The notes under the pieces are model-generated. The model was given only the letters and a program-made list of their open reading frames with translations. It was not told the origin of the DNA and made no database searches. A DNA stretch of 64,000 nucleotides from Endobugula sp965214375 (GTDB lineage: Bacteria > Pseudomonadota > Gammaproteobacteria > Pseudomonadales > Cellvibrionaceae). Location of the stretch: the NCBI GenBank assembly GCA_965214375.1, contig OZ243947.1, positions 1,302,001-1,366,000 of the forward strand, in the 5' to 3' direction. Made by a program: the position numbers and the translations under genes. Shown in pieces: positions 46,092-58,700 of this stretch (position 1 is the first letter of the stretch; every line of letters begins with the position of its first letter).

Positions 46092-48515
46092 TCAAAGTTC
46101 GTGTAGTGAACTTATTTTATCTGAAGACGACGATGTATCCTTTTGATCGACAACGGTTGCTATTAAGTGTTTTTTGTTAATCTTGCCAACTGCGGTTAAA
46201 GGCCATTGAGAAACAAATTCAAATTGATCTGGAATTTTATAAGGTTGTAAACCTTTATCCGTCAAAAAATGTCGGACATCTTCAATAGAAAGAACATTAT
46301 TATTGTTTGGAATGATAAATGCACAAACACGTTCACCTAAAATATCATCGGGAATACCAATAATAACGGCATCTTGTATTTTAGGCGAAGATTGCAACAA
46401 AGTTTCAATTTCAACAATAGCCAATTTCTCACCGTTGCGGTTAATTTGCTCTTTAATTCTACCCACAACTTGTAGGTTGCCAGATTGTGTTTTTCTCACA
46501 AGATCGCCTGTGCGATAAAAGCCATCGACGGTAAACGCTGTCTTATTGTATTCTTGTGCCTTATAGTAACCACGTAAAGTATAAGGCCCACGCGTTAATA
46601 ACTCGCCCTCTTGACCATCGTCAACCTCAGTCATATCACCATTAACAATACGCACCTCATCATGCACCGATAATGGCCTGCCTTGAGTTCTAATAATGGC
46701 GTCATGATCATCGTTAAAACGGGTATAACACAACAACCCCTCAGCCATACCAAAGACTTGTTGTACCGGTCCAAGACGCGCCCATAATTTTTCTGCTAAT
46801 GCTGGATTTAACTTGGCTCCACCTACTTGTATGCAACGCAAGCTGGACAAATCACTGGTTTCCCAATCACGTGCCTGTTCCCACATTTGGGCCAATGTTG
46901 GAATTAGTGAAGTATGAGTAACACGATATTTTTCAATTAACGGCAATGCTTCATCAGCACTGGGGTATGTGGTAAAGACAACGGTGCCCCCCTGACTCAG
47001 AACACCTAAAATACCCGGAGAACTCAGCGTAAAATTATGTGCTGCTGGCAGCACTGCAAGATATATAGATTCTTTGTTTATCTCACATAACCGTGCCGAT
47101 TCGATAAAATTAAAGATATAATCACCGTGAGTTCTCGGTATCAGTTTAGGGGTACCTGTTGTACCACCAGAAATGAGCAATAATGCGAGATCCGTCGATC
47201 GCAAATCAACCGTATCATGAGTGGTGCCAACCTCTTCACCCATCAAACTAGTCAAGGTAGGTATCGACGTTTGCATTTGCGGTGACTGATAATCATTGGT
47301 CATATCGTCAACAATAATATATTCCATCTGAGGATAATTTTTTTGTAGCTTTTTGGCACGCTGCAAATAATTAACCGTATGAGTATCAGGACCAATAAAA
47401 TAAGCGGCTGGCTCTGCAATAGCTGATAAACCTTCAATATCGCGCTCACCCTGAGTAGGCATGGTTAGCACTGGTACTACACCAATGGCAAACAGCGCAA
47501 AACAAGTCGTAACAAACCCTACTCCGTTGGGAAGCTGTACGATAGCATTCTGCCGTGGTTTTAAGCCTAAGTGTCTTAGGCCATGCGCAAGCGCAGCAAC
47601 ATCTTTTGCCAACTGTTCATACGTTATTGTTTTGTCATCAGCAATAAGCGCAACACTGTTACCATAAACATTGGCCCAATAATTAAGCTGATCAGGCAGT
47701 ACCGATGGTGTTTTATGCAATATATTTCCTAGCGCCGGATGCGGTGTTGCCTCGGAATTAAGTAAATGACTAATATGAAGTCCCACTTGTTCTAAAAAAT
47801 ATTGCGGCTTTTCTGTCATATAAAAATGATCGCCATCTACGGCCATTATGGATAAACAGTCATGATTTAACCATTGCGTCCAACTTAAAACTTCCTCTTT
47901 ACTTGCTTCCATATCATGAGATCCATAAACCAATAATGTCGGAATTTTAATCATGTCTGACGCAGCAGCAATCGACTTTTTATAGTTTTCTGTTGCTATA
48001 AAATCTGCACGCAGCATGGGTAAAAATACATCTAATAAAGTAGGATTTTTTAACAATTCCGGGCTACAACCACCAATATCGACCAATTCGGCAACAAAAT
48101 CTTCATCTGAAAGATGGCTCAATAATCGGCGTGATACCAAGTGTGGCGCATGGCAAGCAGATAACACTAATACTTTGGGTGGTTTGCCGGCATTTTCCAA
48201 ACGTAAGCAAGTCTCATAGGCAACCTGTGCTCCCATACTATGTCCACATAATACATATTGTTCAGGATATAAGGTTGAATCACTCAATATGGATTGTGAT
48301 AATTCATCGGCAAGCTGTGCAATGGTAGTGGCAGGTTTATCCGCAATGCGATGGTCACGCGCAGGGTAAGTGACTAAATTAGCTCGTAAAGACACATCTT
48401 CGAGCATCTCCCAACTACGAAAAGCACCACGACTGCCACCGGCAAAAGGACAAACAACCCAAGGGATTGCCGCGGAACTATCTGCATTAATAACCGTTCT
48501 TAATATATTATTCAT
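46092..48515 (-). CDS. fused type II thioesterase and aryl-AMP ligase (YbtT-YbtE fusion)
   Basis: 807 residues. Residues ~1-245 are a type II thioesterase (WVVCPFAGGSRGAFRSWEM, catalytic Ser in LCGHSMGAQVAYE, His in VDGDHFYMTEKP), the editing enzyme for mis-primed carriers. Residues ~255-800 are a 2,3-dihydroxybenzoate/salicylate-AMP ligase: ISGGTTGTPKLIPRTHGDY, AHNFTLSSPG, QVFGMAEGLLCYTR, FYRTGDLVRK and the terminal TAVGKINKKHL. Both catalytic halves look complete. In Yersinia these are separate neighbouring genes, ybtT and ybtE. It activates the starter acid as adenylate and loads it on an aryl carrier domain. Substrate discussed in the findings. Confidence 0.93.
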   Translation of the reverse strand: MNNILRTVINADSSAAIPWVVCPFAGGSRGAFRSWEMLEDVSLRANLVTYPARDHRIADKPATTIAQLADELSQSILSDSTLYPEQYVLCGHSMGAQVAYETCLRLENAGKPPKVLVLSACHAPHLVSRRLLSHLSDEDFVAELVDIGGCSPELLKNPTLLDVFLPMLRADFIATENYKKSIAAASDMIKIPTLLVYGSHDMEASKEEVLSWTQWLNHDCLSIMAVDGDHFYMTEKPQYFLEQVGLHISHLLNSEATPHPALGNILHKTPSVLPDQLNYWANVYGNSVALIADDKTITYEQLAKDVAALAHGLRHLGLKPRQNAIVQLPNGVGFVTTCFALFAIGVVPVLTMPTQGERDIEGLSAIAEPAAYFIGPDTHTVNYLQRAKKLQKNYPQMEYIIVDDMTNDYQSPQMQTSIPTLTSLMGEEVGTTHDTVDLRSTDLALLLISGGTTGTPKLIPRTHGDYIFNFIESARLCEINKESIYLAVLPAAHNFTLSSPGILGVLSQGGTVVFTTYPSADEALPLIEKYRVTHTSLIPTLAQMWEQARDWETSDLSSLRCIQVGGAKLNPALAEKLWARLGPVQQVFGMAEGLLCYTRFNDDHDAIIRTQGRPLSVHDEVRIVNGDMTEVDDGQEGELLTRGPYTLRGYYKAQEYNKTAFTVDGFYRTGDLVRKTQSGNLQVVGRIKEQINRNGEKLAIVEIETLLQSSPKIQDAVIIGIPDDILGERVCAFIIPNNNNVLSIEDVRHFLTDKGLQPYKIPDQFEFVSQWPLTAVGKINKKHLIATVVDQKDTSSSSDKISSLHEL

Positions 48516-48539
48516 AGTCTTTATATATGTTGATCAATA

Positions 48540-49709
48540 TTACTGTGAAACTGACAATGTATGATGAGTAAATGGCATTACTGTTTCCTCGCTAGACATA
48601 AATTGAGGTTGTACGGCTTTTTTAAGAGCAGCAATATCAATACTTGCGGGTTTTTCCATATAACGCTCTTGTGGTTCACCGACAGCAGACATTATTTCCT
48701 GCCATACTCTCGATAATTGTTGTTGATAATTGATATTAAGTAATTCGTTATATGGTTGGCTATCTATACAATGAACAAACTGCTGTAAAAGCGCAGCAAC
48801 ACCCGCAGGCCCTTCATACTCAATAGCGGTGAGTACACTATCTGGTGGTTGACGTAAAATCACCGAGGTCGGTTCACGTAAGTAACGTCCTGCATCACTA
48901 TCCGCTAATTGATATAAACTAAACTGTGTTGATTGGTGTTGGTCTGCATGCAGTACTGGCGTCCAAATAATAGGACCATAACTGTCATTAAGTGAAAGAT
49001 AACCGGATTGCCACCCTAGGGTCATTTGATGCATGATCAAGTTATGCATGTCAGGGTCATTCGGGTCGAGGTAATTCTGCAAACGTATCAATAAATGACA
49101 GCCGTTAATACAAACATTTAACACATCAAAACAAGGCTCATGCTGTTGAAGCTTGTTAACGTCAACATCAATGTCACAATAACTACCACGAACAATTGCT
49201 TGCATCATTATATCCAAGGAAGAATATAATAATTGACGACTAGTCGTTAGCTGAGCAAAAAGAGGAATATGGCGGTCTTGCTGAGAAACTTCGCTGGCAC
49301 AATTGATGAACGCTTCTCCTGTAGGCGTATGAGGATAAAAGCTATTGACCCAGTAATGCACATGATTTTCTTGTGCAAGCTGTTGATGGCGTAATAATTC
49401 TTGCGGTGAAACCGGATGCTCTTGAATGACATGAATACCGCGCCTTAACAAGGCTTCCGTCAAACTATTACCCACGCCACCCACAACGGCGGCACGAACA
49501 ACAACGCACGCAATATCAATATCGTCGGGTAACTCATCAACGGAATGATACAGCGAGATGCCAAACGCATCAGCTAACGTCTGAGCACGTTGACTACCTT
49601 GAGCAACCAAACCACATAATTCAACCGTCGCTTGCTCTTCAAAAAAACTATTCAAATATAGTTCGCCAAATTTTGCGCCAACAATCACTAATCGTTTTTT
49701 CCTGGACAT
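48540..49709 (-). CDS. thiazolinyl imide reductase (YbtU/Irp3/PchG type)
   Basis: Reduces an enzyme-bound thiazoline to thiazolidine with NADPH. 389 residues. Rossmann start RLVIVGAKFGELYLNSF, then ACVVVRAAVVGGVGNSL, HVIQEHPVSPQEL and NSFYPHTPTGEAF, all of the Gfo/Idh-related reductases of pyochelin and yersiniabactin. Located directly before the thioesterase/ligase fusion and 2 bp after the PKS-NRPS, the same order as ybtU in Yersinia. A thiazolidine is therefore likely in the product. Confidence 0.93.
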   Translation of the reverse strand: MSRKKRLVIVGAKFGELYLNSFFEEQATVELCGLVAQGSQRAQTLADAFGISLYHSVDELPDDIDIACVVVRAAVVGGVGNSLTEALLRRGIHVIQEHPVSPQELLRHQQLAQENHVHYWVNSFYPHTPTGEAFINCASEVSQQDRHIPLFAQLTTSRQLLYSSLDIMMQAIVRGSYCDIDVDVNKLQQHEPCFDVLNVCINGCHLLIRLQNYLDPNDPDMHNLIMHQMTLGWQSGYLSLNDSYGPIIWTPVLHADQHQSTQFSLYQLADSDAGRYLREPTSVILRQPPDSVLTAIEYEGPAGVAALLQQFVHCIDSQPYNELLNINYQQQLSRVWQEIMSAVGEPQERYMEKPASIDIAALKKAVQPQFMSSEETVMPFTHHTLSVSQ

Positions 49710-49711
49710 AA

Positions 49712-52700
49712 TCAGCTTTCCTCCAGAGCAGCATCTTTATCGGATAACGTTTCTTCATTAACAGACGAGGTTTGCGGTTTTTTATAACGACGTATATCAG
49801 TCACTAAATCAGCCAATAAGGAAGCTAACTGCTCGACTTCTCCTGGCAAAAATACACTATAGTGATCACCAGAAAAGTCGTAGGTGGAAACGTTGGCATA
49901 GTCTTCCCAACCATAATTTTTATGGTTAACAACGGCAGACTGTAAATAAGACATAAAGTCATTACTGTATTTGTTACAAGCACGAATTAACACAAGGTCA
50001 AAATCAACAGGCTTTATGTGATAACTCAACATTGCCTGCAAATTACCACAATAAATATTCAGTAAGGTTATCAACTCTTCTTCATTAAATGTATTCACCA
50101 AATCAGGTATAGCTGATAACTTGTGTAATAACTGCTGAATGAATGCCTGACGACTAGAAGCTTCAAACGAATCGTAATCTATTAATTGTGGGAAACGCCC
50201 AGATATATCAATAAGAAAATGTTTCATCAGCAGGGCCTCATCAATAACGAGATCCTTTTTCATCGTGGGCACAAAACTATCGATTAAAATACAATTAGCA
50301 ATCTGCTCGCCTTCTTTTTGCAATTGGCGTGCAATCTCATAGGCAAGAATACCGCCAAATGACCACCCAACGATATGATAAGGCCCGCCCGCTTGCTGCG
50401 ATTGAATCGCTTGCCGATAATACGAGGCCAAATCATTCACTGACCAGGTATCAATATGCGGATCGTTAACGAAAGATTGCGGAAATTGTAAACCATATAT
50501 AGCAACATTATCTTCGCCGATATTAGACGATAGATGGCGCGCAAGATATTGGTAGCTAAGAAGGTGTCCACCAATAGGATGGACAACAAATACTCTGGTT
50601 TTTTGCTGATTTTTATGGTTATTCTTGTTCAATGCCACCAGACAGTCATTGACTTTTATATCCACATCCGTGTCATTTGCAAAGCTATTTTGCTCCAGAT
50701 AAGCTGCCAGATCAGCAATGGTATCATTAGCCTGTAATACACCCGCGTTAACGCGGAATGTCCAAAGGCCATTAATTTTTGCCAACAAGTGTACCGCTAA
50801 AAATGAATCTCCACCGAGATCAAAAAAGCTGGTATTAATATCGATACGCTCTTGCTTTAATATTTCTTGCCACACCACCGCCACACGTTTTTCAATATCC
50901 GTTTTAGGCGCAGTAAATTCAGACAAAATTGAGGTGATATGTGGTTGTGGCAATGCTTTTCTATCCACTTTACCATTGCGTGAATAAGGAACCGCATCCA
51001 GAGCCATAAAATGACGCGGACACATATAAGCTGGTAATTTTTGTTTAATGTAATCTCGCAGAGACTCTATTATTTTTTCATGATCTTTTTCTGTAAAGTA
51101 TTTTTCAAAAACAATATAAGCGACTAATTGAGAAACCCCCTCATGAGTATCAACCAACTGTACTAATGCGTCTTGTACATGATCATATTCAGACAGGCTA
51201 TTTTCTATTTCACCAAGTTCAACACGATAGCCATTGACCTTAACCTGATGGTCATTGCGACCCAAAAATTCAATATTACCGTCGGGCAAATAACGTCCTA
51301 AATCTCCAGTTTTGTATAAACGTTCACCAGTGTATGGGTGAGTGATAAATGCTGCCGACGTTTTTTCTTCATCTTCCCAGTAGCCTTGGGCTAAACCGAT
51401 ACCACTAATATACAGCTCACCGGCAACCCACGTAGGACAAGGATCCATCAATTCGTTATAGATAAAGAAGCTCTGATTTGCCATGGGGCAACCATAGGGA
51501 ATACTGTTTTGATGGCTATCTACTGTCTCAATAAGATAAGCAATAGACCATATAGCCGCCTCAGTGGCCCCACCCATGCTTAACACATTTACATTAGGAT
51601 TTAAGGATGTCAGTTTTTCTGGTAACTGTACCGGAATCCAATCACCACTCATCATAACCCACCGCAGATGATCAACCGCACTACGATACTCTACATCGTG
51701 ATAATTCACGTATTCTTGTAACATTTGTGCGAATGCAGGCACACTATTCCAAATGGTGACTTTCTCATTAACCACCCACTCGGCTAATACCGCCGGGTCA
51801 CGCACATCTTGTGCTTGCGGGACCACTAATTTAGCACCCGCAGCCAAGGTTGAAAAAATATCGAAAACCGATAAATCAAAACTTAGCGAAGAAATGCCCA
51901 ATACAACATCATCCTTACATAAATCAATGCGTTGATTGACATCCAGCAAGGTATTAACGGCACTATGATGGGTAATAACAACGCCCTTGGGTTTACCCGT
52001 TGAACCTGATGTAAAAATCACATAAGCCACATCATCAGCGACAGGAGCAACCTTATCCAAACGTTCGCGATTATGTGTACTAATACGTTGTTTTACGGGT
52101 TCACTCAATGAAGTTAACGCCATTACATCAAGGCTTGCGGGCCAATGAATACGGTGAATAACTGCATGTTGAGTCAACACATGAGAAACACCCCCTTGTT
52201 CCAATAATTCATGTATGCGTTGTTCGGGGTATTGTGCATCAATCGGCAAATAGGCTTTACCTGCCAAATGAATAGCGACGGTCGCAACAACTTGTTCCCA
52301 TCCTTTATCCATCACTACCGCAACCAGCTTGGTCAGCGGTTTGTCGCTATCTAATAATTGTAACGCCAAGAGACAAGCACGCTTCCATAACTGTTGATAC
52401 GTCAACGAACCTTCTGTACTGACTAACGCACAGCGCTTGGGATAACACTTAACACCATTCTCAACAAGCTGGCACAATGTTTTCATTGGCGTGGCACTAT
52501 TGGGAGGCAATAATTTTTTATGGTGAAGGGTTGTTGCGTTAATTAGCTGTCTTTGTGTTACCTGAGAAACGGGCAAAGGAAGAGAGAACGGCGCAAGCCA
52601 GTCATGTTGTTGATGTATAACACGTTCAATCGTGTGCACAAAGCTTTCAAACATAGTATCAGCGACGTCAGGTTGCAGATAATTTTTTTGTACTGCCCAC

Positions 52701-55700
52701 TTAACTGCAACCCCACCATTGGGAGCAGCAATCAGCATGCAATCTAAATATACATGCGGCGTTTGCACACCAAACTCCTTCAGTTCGCCTAATTTCATTT
52801 GCTGACGTTGGGAAACCGATACAGTATCATTAAAGACAACAGGCATGCCTGCTGCTAACTTATGTTTACGTTGATTAATCTCACGAAGAACCTGTTGACC
52901 ATTAAAATCCGCATGTTGCAGGTCATTAAACAGTTGCTCTTGTATCGTCTGTGCACTATGAACTAAGGATTTTCCGGGCTCCAATAAAACCTCTAAAATA
53001 TTGGTCGTAGATAAATTGCCCACCAATAGATTGTCAGGGTCACAATCAAAAATACGATTTCGATGCAAGATATTAATGCTAAAGTGGCTGGTTTCACTCC
53101 ACTGCGCCAAGATACGGCAAAACAGCGTTAACATAACGGATGAGGGGGTTAGGTTATGGCTAAATGACTGTGTTTGCAGTTGTTGCCATTTTTCACCAGA
53201 GATAATGTAGTGCAAACTCTGCAGATCCATATCTTTGCGATCGCCATCTGTCACGGGTAACTGTGGCGCATCAGGCATTGAATCGATGCGGTCAAACCAG
53301 TACTGTTGACTTTTTTGATACTTTTCACTGGTTTTATGTGTTTCTATTTTTAGTAAATAATCACGAATACTCAATTCAGCAACGGGAAACTTTTGCTCCA
53401 TATTTTGATACCATGCTGCCAATTGGCTAAACATGAGATTCACACTGGAACCATCTGCAAGAACCAAATCTAATACAATATGTACAATGGATTCATTATC
53501 TGGTAAGTGATGAATACTGATATCAAACAAGGGCCATTGATGAGAAGGTACACCTTTCTGACGAATATTTTTTCTAGCGTTTTCAAGATGCAACTGACGC
53601 TGTTTATGATTAAGATCGCACAAGTCATAACAACGCGGTTGATATTTATCAACATGCGGTAAAATACAAAACTCACTAGCATTATTGATGAAACCTCGCA
53701 TCTGCGGATGTTGCTGAATAACATTGTTCCAGGCTTGTGTAAAACGCGCTTCATCCAATGATGGAATAGATAATTCAGCGTAAAAATGTGCGACACCATT
53801 ACTCAGTTCAAACACATCACCTTCGCCTAACCAATAAGCACGTTGTAAATCGGTTAATGGAAATGGGGGTATTACTGTCTCATCATTAAGTACTTCATCC
53901 ATGATATTCTGATGCTCTTTGACAACATCATCCTGTTGCTGCTCACTCACACCCTGCGGCGTTGATATATCAGATTCACTCAGGGCACGACAAAAATCAA
54001 TAAACAAAGGATTATCAAAAAGAGGTTGTAAATTCGCTTGTTGAACGCCCTCTTTTTGTAACGCAACGACCATACGCGTGGCCAGCACACTATCACCACC
54101 ACTACGGAAAAAATCACTATCATTTTCAACAGTATGTTGTAACAATTGCTGCCAAACCTTACGCACAATTTCAATAAGATCGTCATCCGCAGCATCACCT
54201 GATTGCTCCGCAGTGACGCCGTCTATATGTTTAACCACCTCTGCTGATAGTACATCGTCAATCTTAAGCCCTTGTTGGGTGTCGGTCATATTGATTGGCA
54301 GACGTTCAACCTGCTCGAAAGACTGTATCCGTAAAATATCATTCGCTAACGACGACGCAGACAATAGCTCGTCAATAGAGACACGTCCCCCACGAACAGA
54401 TTGAGCCAATAACAAATGTTGTCTTAATGGTGATATGTCGACGTCCGGGACACTAACACGCGGTTCAAATCCAGCCTCAACAAGTGCCTGTTGCCACATC
54501 GTATGATCCAGCATAGCGCTATAATCCTGAGCACGAAAATCTTCAAACACTTCTGTACTTTCAAGAAAGGCTAACGTTGCCAATTGCATTGCACTGTGGC
54601 GATCTGTCGCTTCAATAATCACTAAATGACCACCCGGCTTTAAAATGCTACGTAAACGATTTAAACAATATTGCACATGTGTTGCGTGGTTAAGGACATT
54701 TACCCCTAAAATCACATCGTATCCTTCTTGAGGATGCTGTGAAAAATTAATGGGTTGATTGATATCCAACAAATCAAAATGCAGTTGATGTGCATGATCA
54801 TCAAGGCTCTCACGGGCATCATCAAGAAATAGATTTGATACATCTGTAAAATAATAATCGCTGATGCGGCTTCCTGCCGCAGCAAGTACCGAACGTGTTG
54901 TCGCTGCTGTTCCAGCACCAATTTCAAGCATCCGAAAAGGTTTTTTCTGTGATGATTGTTGTTCTGATTGTTGTGCTAATAAATCAACAATGCTTGCAGC
55001 ATGATGATTTAGGAATCGTAATGCCGGGTTAATTTCATACAGGCTTTTAATGTACCACTCATTACCAAACAACAATTCCAAGGCCGATGCTTTTCCTTGC
55101 AAAAGATCATCATGTAACGCAATACTGCGACTCACATATTCATCAATCTGCTGGCACCATATGGCATTGGGCACTTCACTGATATCAGATGTAGCGGCGG
55201 CAAAAAAACGATGATTTGCTGTATATACGATATTCTGAGTCGTGGCTTTTTGAGATAATACCGCTTCGCGACAAAGCAAATCCAACCATTGCTTCAGTAA
55301 ACGCCGGTATTGTGGTTGTGCTTGTAACTTCTCAATAACATTATCCAATGTATATTCAACATTGATGGCTTCAAATACACGATGACGCAATAATGTCTTA
55401 CACAAACCAGCCAGTGAACGGCATTCTATCGCTTTCCAAGCCGCATTTGATTGTTGCAAATCCGTTTCACTTATCGGTGTTTGCACATAATCAATAGTCA
55501 TTGCCAGCGTTCGCATTTCAGACGTCGGATAATGGCTATTGGCCACAAATAAAGCCCGACAATTAGATGAGTCATCAGACGCAAAGAGCTGTGCTTGTTG
55601 CACTTGAGGCAACTGACGCAATTGTTGTTCTAGCGGCCATGCATCCTGAATAGCATGCCCTTCGGCTACTGCGAATTGTGGTCTCGACGGGACATTATCT

Positions 55701-58700
55701 GCACTATTGGACATCAAATCCAATACACTCCCACGCAATGTTGTTGTCATTAACTCCGGGGTTTTTGCCAGCATAGACAATAATGTCTGGTAAATAGAAA
55801 ATAAGTTATCCAACACACCATCGGCTAAAACATCACGCATGCAATACCAATGAAAGGCAAGTGCATCATCGACTTCCATGATTTGGTGATCCAACCATAC
55901 TTGCGGTGTTTGACTGTGAACAAAGACAGGGTCACCCAAGAAACGCGTGAGTGCTTGTTCAATATCCAAGCCTTCCATAGACATGCCCAACATACTGGTA
56001 AATACAACCGGCGTTAATGTTTGCTGTTCACGTTCGTTATGATTCTGTTCATAGGATTGTAAATGTCGACTAAAGCTACGTAATACTTCAACGCCATTAA
56101 TACGACTATGTGATAAATTCTGCCATAATTTATTTTGTGTCTTCTGCATACCATCACGTAAAGAAACCGCAGCCTGTGTATCAAAGTCCATCAACATGAT
56201 GGATGTAAAGTCGCCAATTAATTGCTGTACATCAGAGTGAATATTCTGGCGATTAAAGAAGGTCATATTTAACGTAAATTGTGGCTGACGTGTAAAACAT
56301 GCCAATACATGAGCAAATAACGCCATCAATCCTGCCGAAGGAGTAATACCCCACTGTTGCCAGTGTTGTTTCAATTGTTGCCATTGCGATTTTTCCAGAC
56401 CACCCGACAAGGTGAAAAATTCAGGGGCTGGATGAATCGTATTTTCTGCATTGATGGCAGCCATTGGCAATTGTGGTACATCTGGCAATAGAGGCATCAT
56501 ATCTTGCCAGTAGTGCCACGATGCTTGCCACTCAGCACTATTGCGTTGCTGCTGCTCATACATCACATAGTCACGGAACGATAGCTGCACATGCGGTAGC
56601 TGTGCACCCTGATACGCCAAGGTCAAATCGTCCATCATGATTTTGAAGCTTTGTACATCGAATTGAAGTAAATCTAAACTCATATGCAAGCGCACATGAG
56701 CTTCATCAAGCTGCGTTAACGACAACTCAAATAGTGGCCATATATCGGCTGGTCGAACCTGTTCACATAATCTTTTTCGAAAATCGAGTAATTGCTGCTG
56801 CTTTTCATGATCGGAACACGCAGCAACACTGCGTCGCTCCAACCGATACAATGGAACGTCGGATAGAATACGCTGCTCGCCATCATTATCAACGACCATA
56901 CGTAACATATCATGGCGTTGTATCAATGCATTCCAAGCTTGTTCAAATCGTTCAACATCAAAATTATTCAGAGATTTATCCCACTCAAAAACCACCTGAC
57001 AAGCAACACTGCCATAATCGAGCAAGTCAGTGCGGCCAATCCAGTAAGCGTGTTGAATGGGTGTCAGCGGAAACGGTAGATGGCGCTGTTGTTGATCAAT
57101 AATAACGTCGTAAGACTGTTTGTTTTCGCCAATAGAATCGCTACTTTCCGCCGACAGCTTATCTTTTTTAGATAAAATTAATTGGCATAGCCCAGCAATC
57201 GTAAAATCATCATACACGGCATCAGCACTGAGACTAACACCCAGTGTTTTTTTAATATCATTACTAAGCTCTAAAAACAGTAAGGAGTCCATACCCATTG
57301 TTAATAAATCTTGCTGTTCATTAAGTATTGTTTTTTTATCTAAGCGTAACTGATAAGCAATACGTTCAGATAGCCATGTCGCAACAACGGGTCTATCATA
57401 ATCATCATCACCGGACAAGTTTACGGCTGTTTTCTTATCTTCCTTTGTGACACCGCGTGATGGCGTGACGTCGACAAAGGTTTGCGTTGATGTGTTTAAT
57501 AGGGAAGCAAAATAATGACCAAAACTTGGACTGGAAATATCAACACGCATGGCAAAACGATGTTGCAAATTATCTCCTGTCAAAGCCTGTTCAATATGCC
57601 AAAGCCCTTCGGCAGCCTCCAGGGTATACATGCCACTGTGTGCCAACTGCTCAATTAAACGCTGACTAGTGGTCATGCCAACTTCGCGCCACGCACCCCA
57701 ACTAATAGTGCTGATACGTAATTGATGGGTTTCCTGAGAATGATGGTTGGCTGCCGTCATGTTCTCCAAGGCAAGACCATCAAGATACGCATTGGCTAAT
57801 GCATAAGCTCCCTGCCCCGGTGCACCCAGTACGGCAGCAGAAGAAAACAACAATGCATAATCTGCATTCTGTTGCTGTAGCTTTTCACATAATATTTTTG
57901 CAGCAACGGCTTTGGCATTTACAACGCTGACCAAATGGTGCTTATCTATATTATCAATATCCGTGTGATCAGCGATGCCAGCAGCATGAATAATCCCTTT
58001 AATTGGATACTTTTCCTGCAAATTATCCAGTGTCTGAATAAGGTCATCAGATACCGATAAGTCACACAGTTGCCATATTACTTCACTATTAAATTGTTCG
58101 ACAATGGGTGCCACAAAATCATCCCAATCCTGATGACAACGACGACCTATCACCGCAATATGACGCGCACCTTTTTGTGCTAACCAACGTACACATAAGC
58201 GACCAATACCACCCATACCCCCGGTAACAATATGCCAACCATCTTGTTTGAAATATCCAGGAGCTGCAGTTTTCCAGTGGTTTTCCGTTAGTTCAGATAA
58301 AGGAACCGTCTCGGCTTTTTGTAATTGTCGTTGCCAATACGTATTATCACGATAAATAATATCTGACGCTTGTGTAGAGTCGAAGTGTGACAATGCATTA
58401 AAAATCACCGTTGGATGCACATCAGCGATATCGACGGTGATAATTTCACAATCATCAGCCTTATCGAGTGCAGCACAACGTAACAGAGCGGCAACCGCAT
58501 AATGATCTGGGTTAACAATGTTGCTCGTGAAATGTTCGGGAGAATAATATGCCTGACAGGTCACGATAACCCAACGGCGACAGATCGAAGACTGTATGAT
58601 TTCTAATAGATTAAGGGCTAATTCCAGCAAAGGTGTGTTATCAAGAATAATAAGCCCTGTGGTTTCCTGATCATCGAACTGAATACCTGCTGCCAATAAA

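Noticed and set aside
53470..53799. Short open frames on both strands within the 12.3-kb synthetase gene
   Set aside because: All lie within conserved domain sequence of the long frame and have no motifs or ribosome sites.
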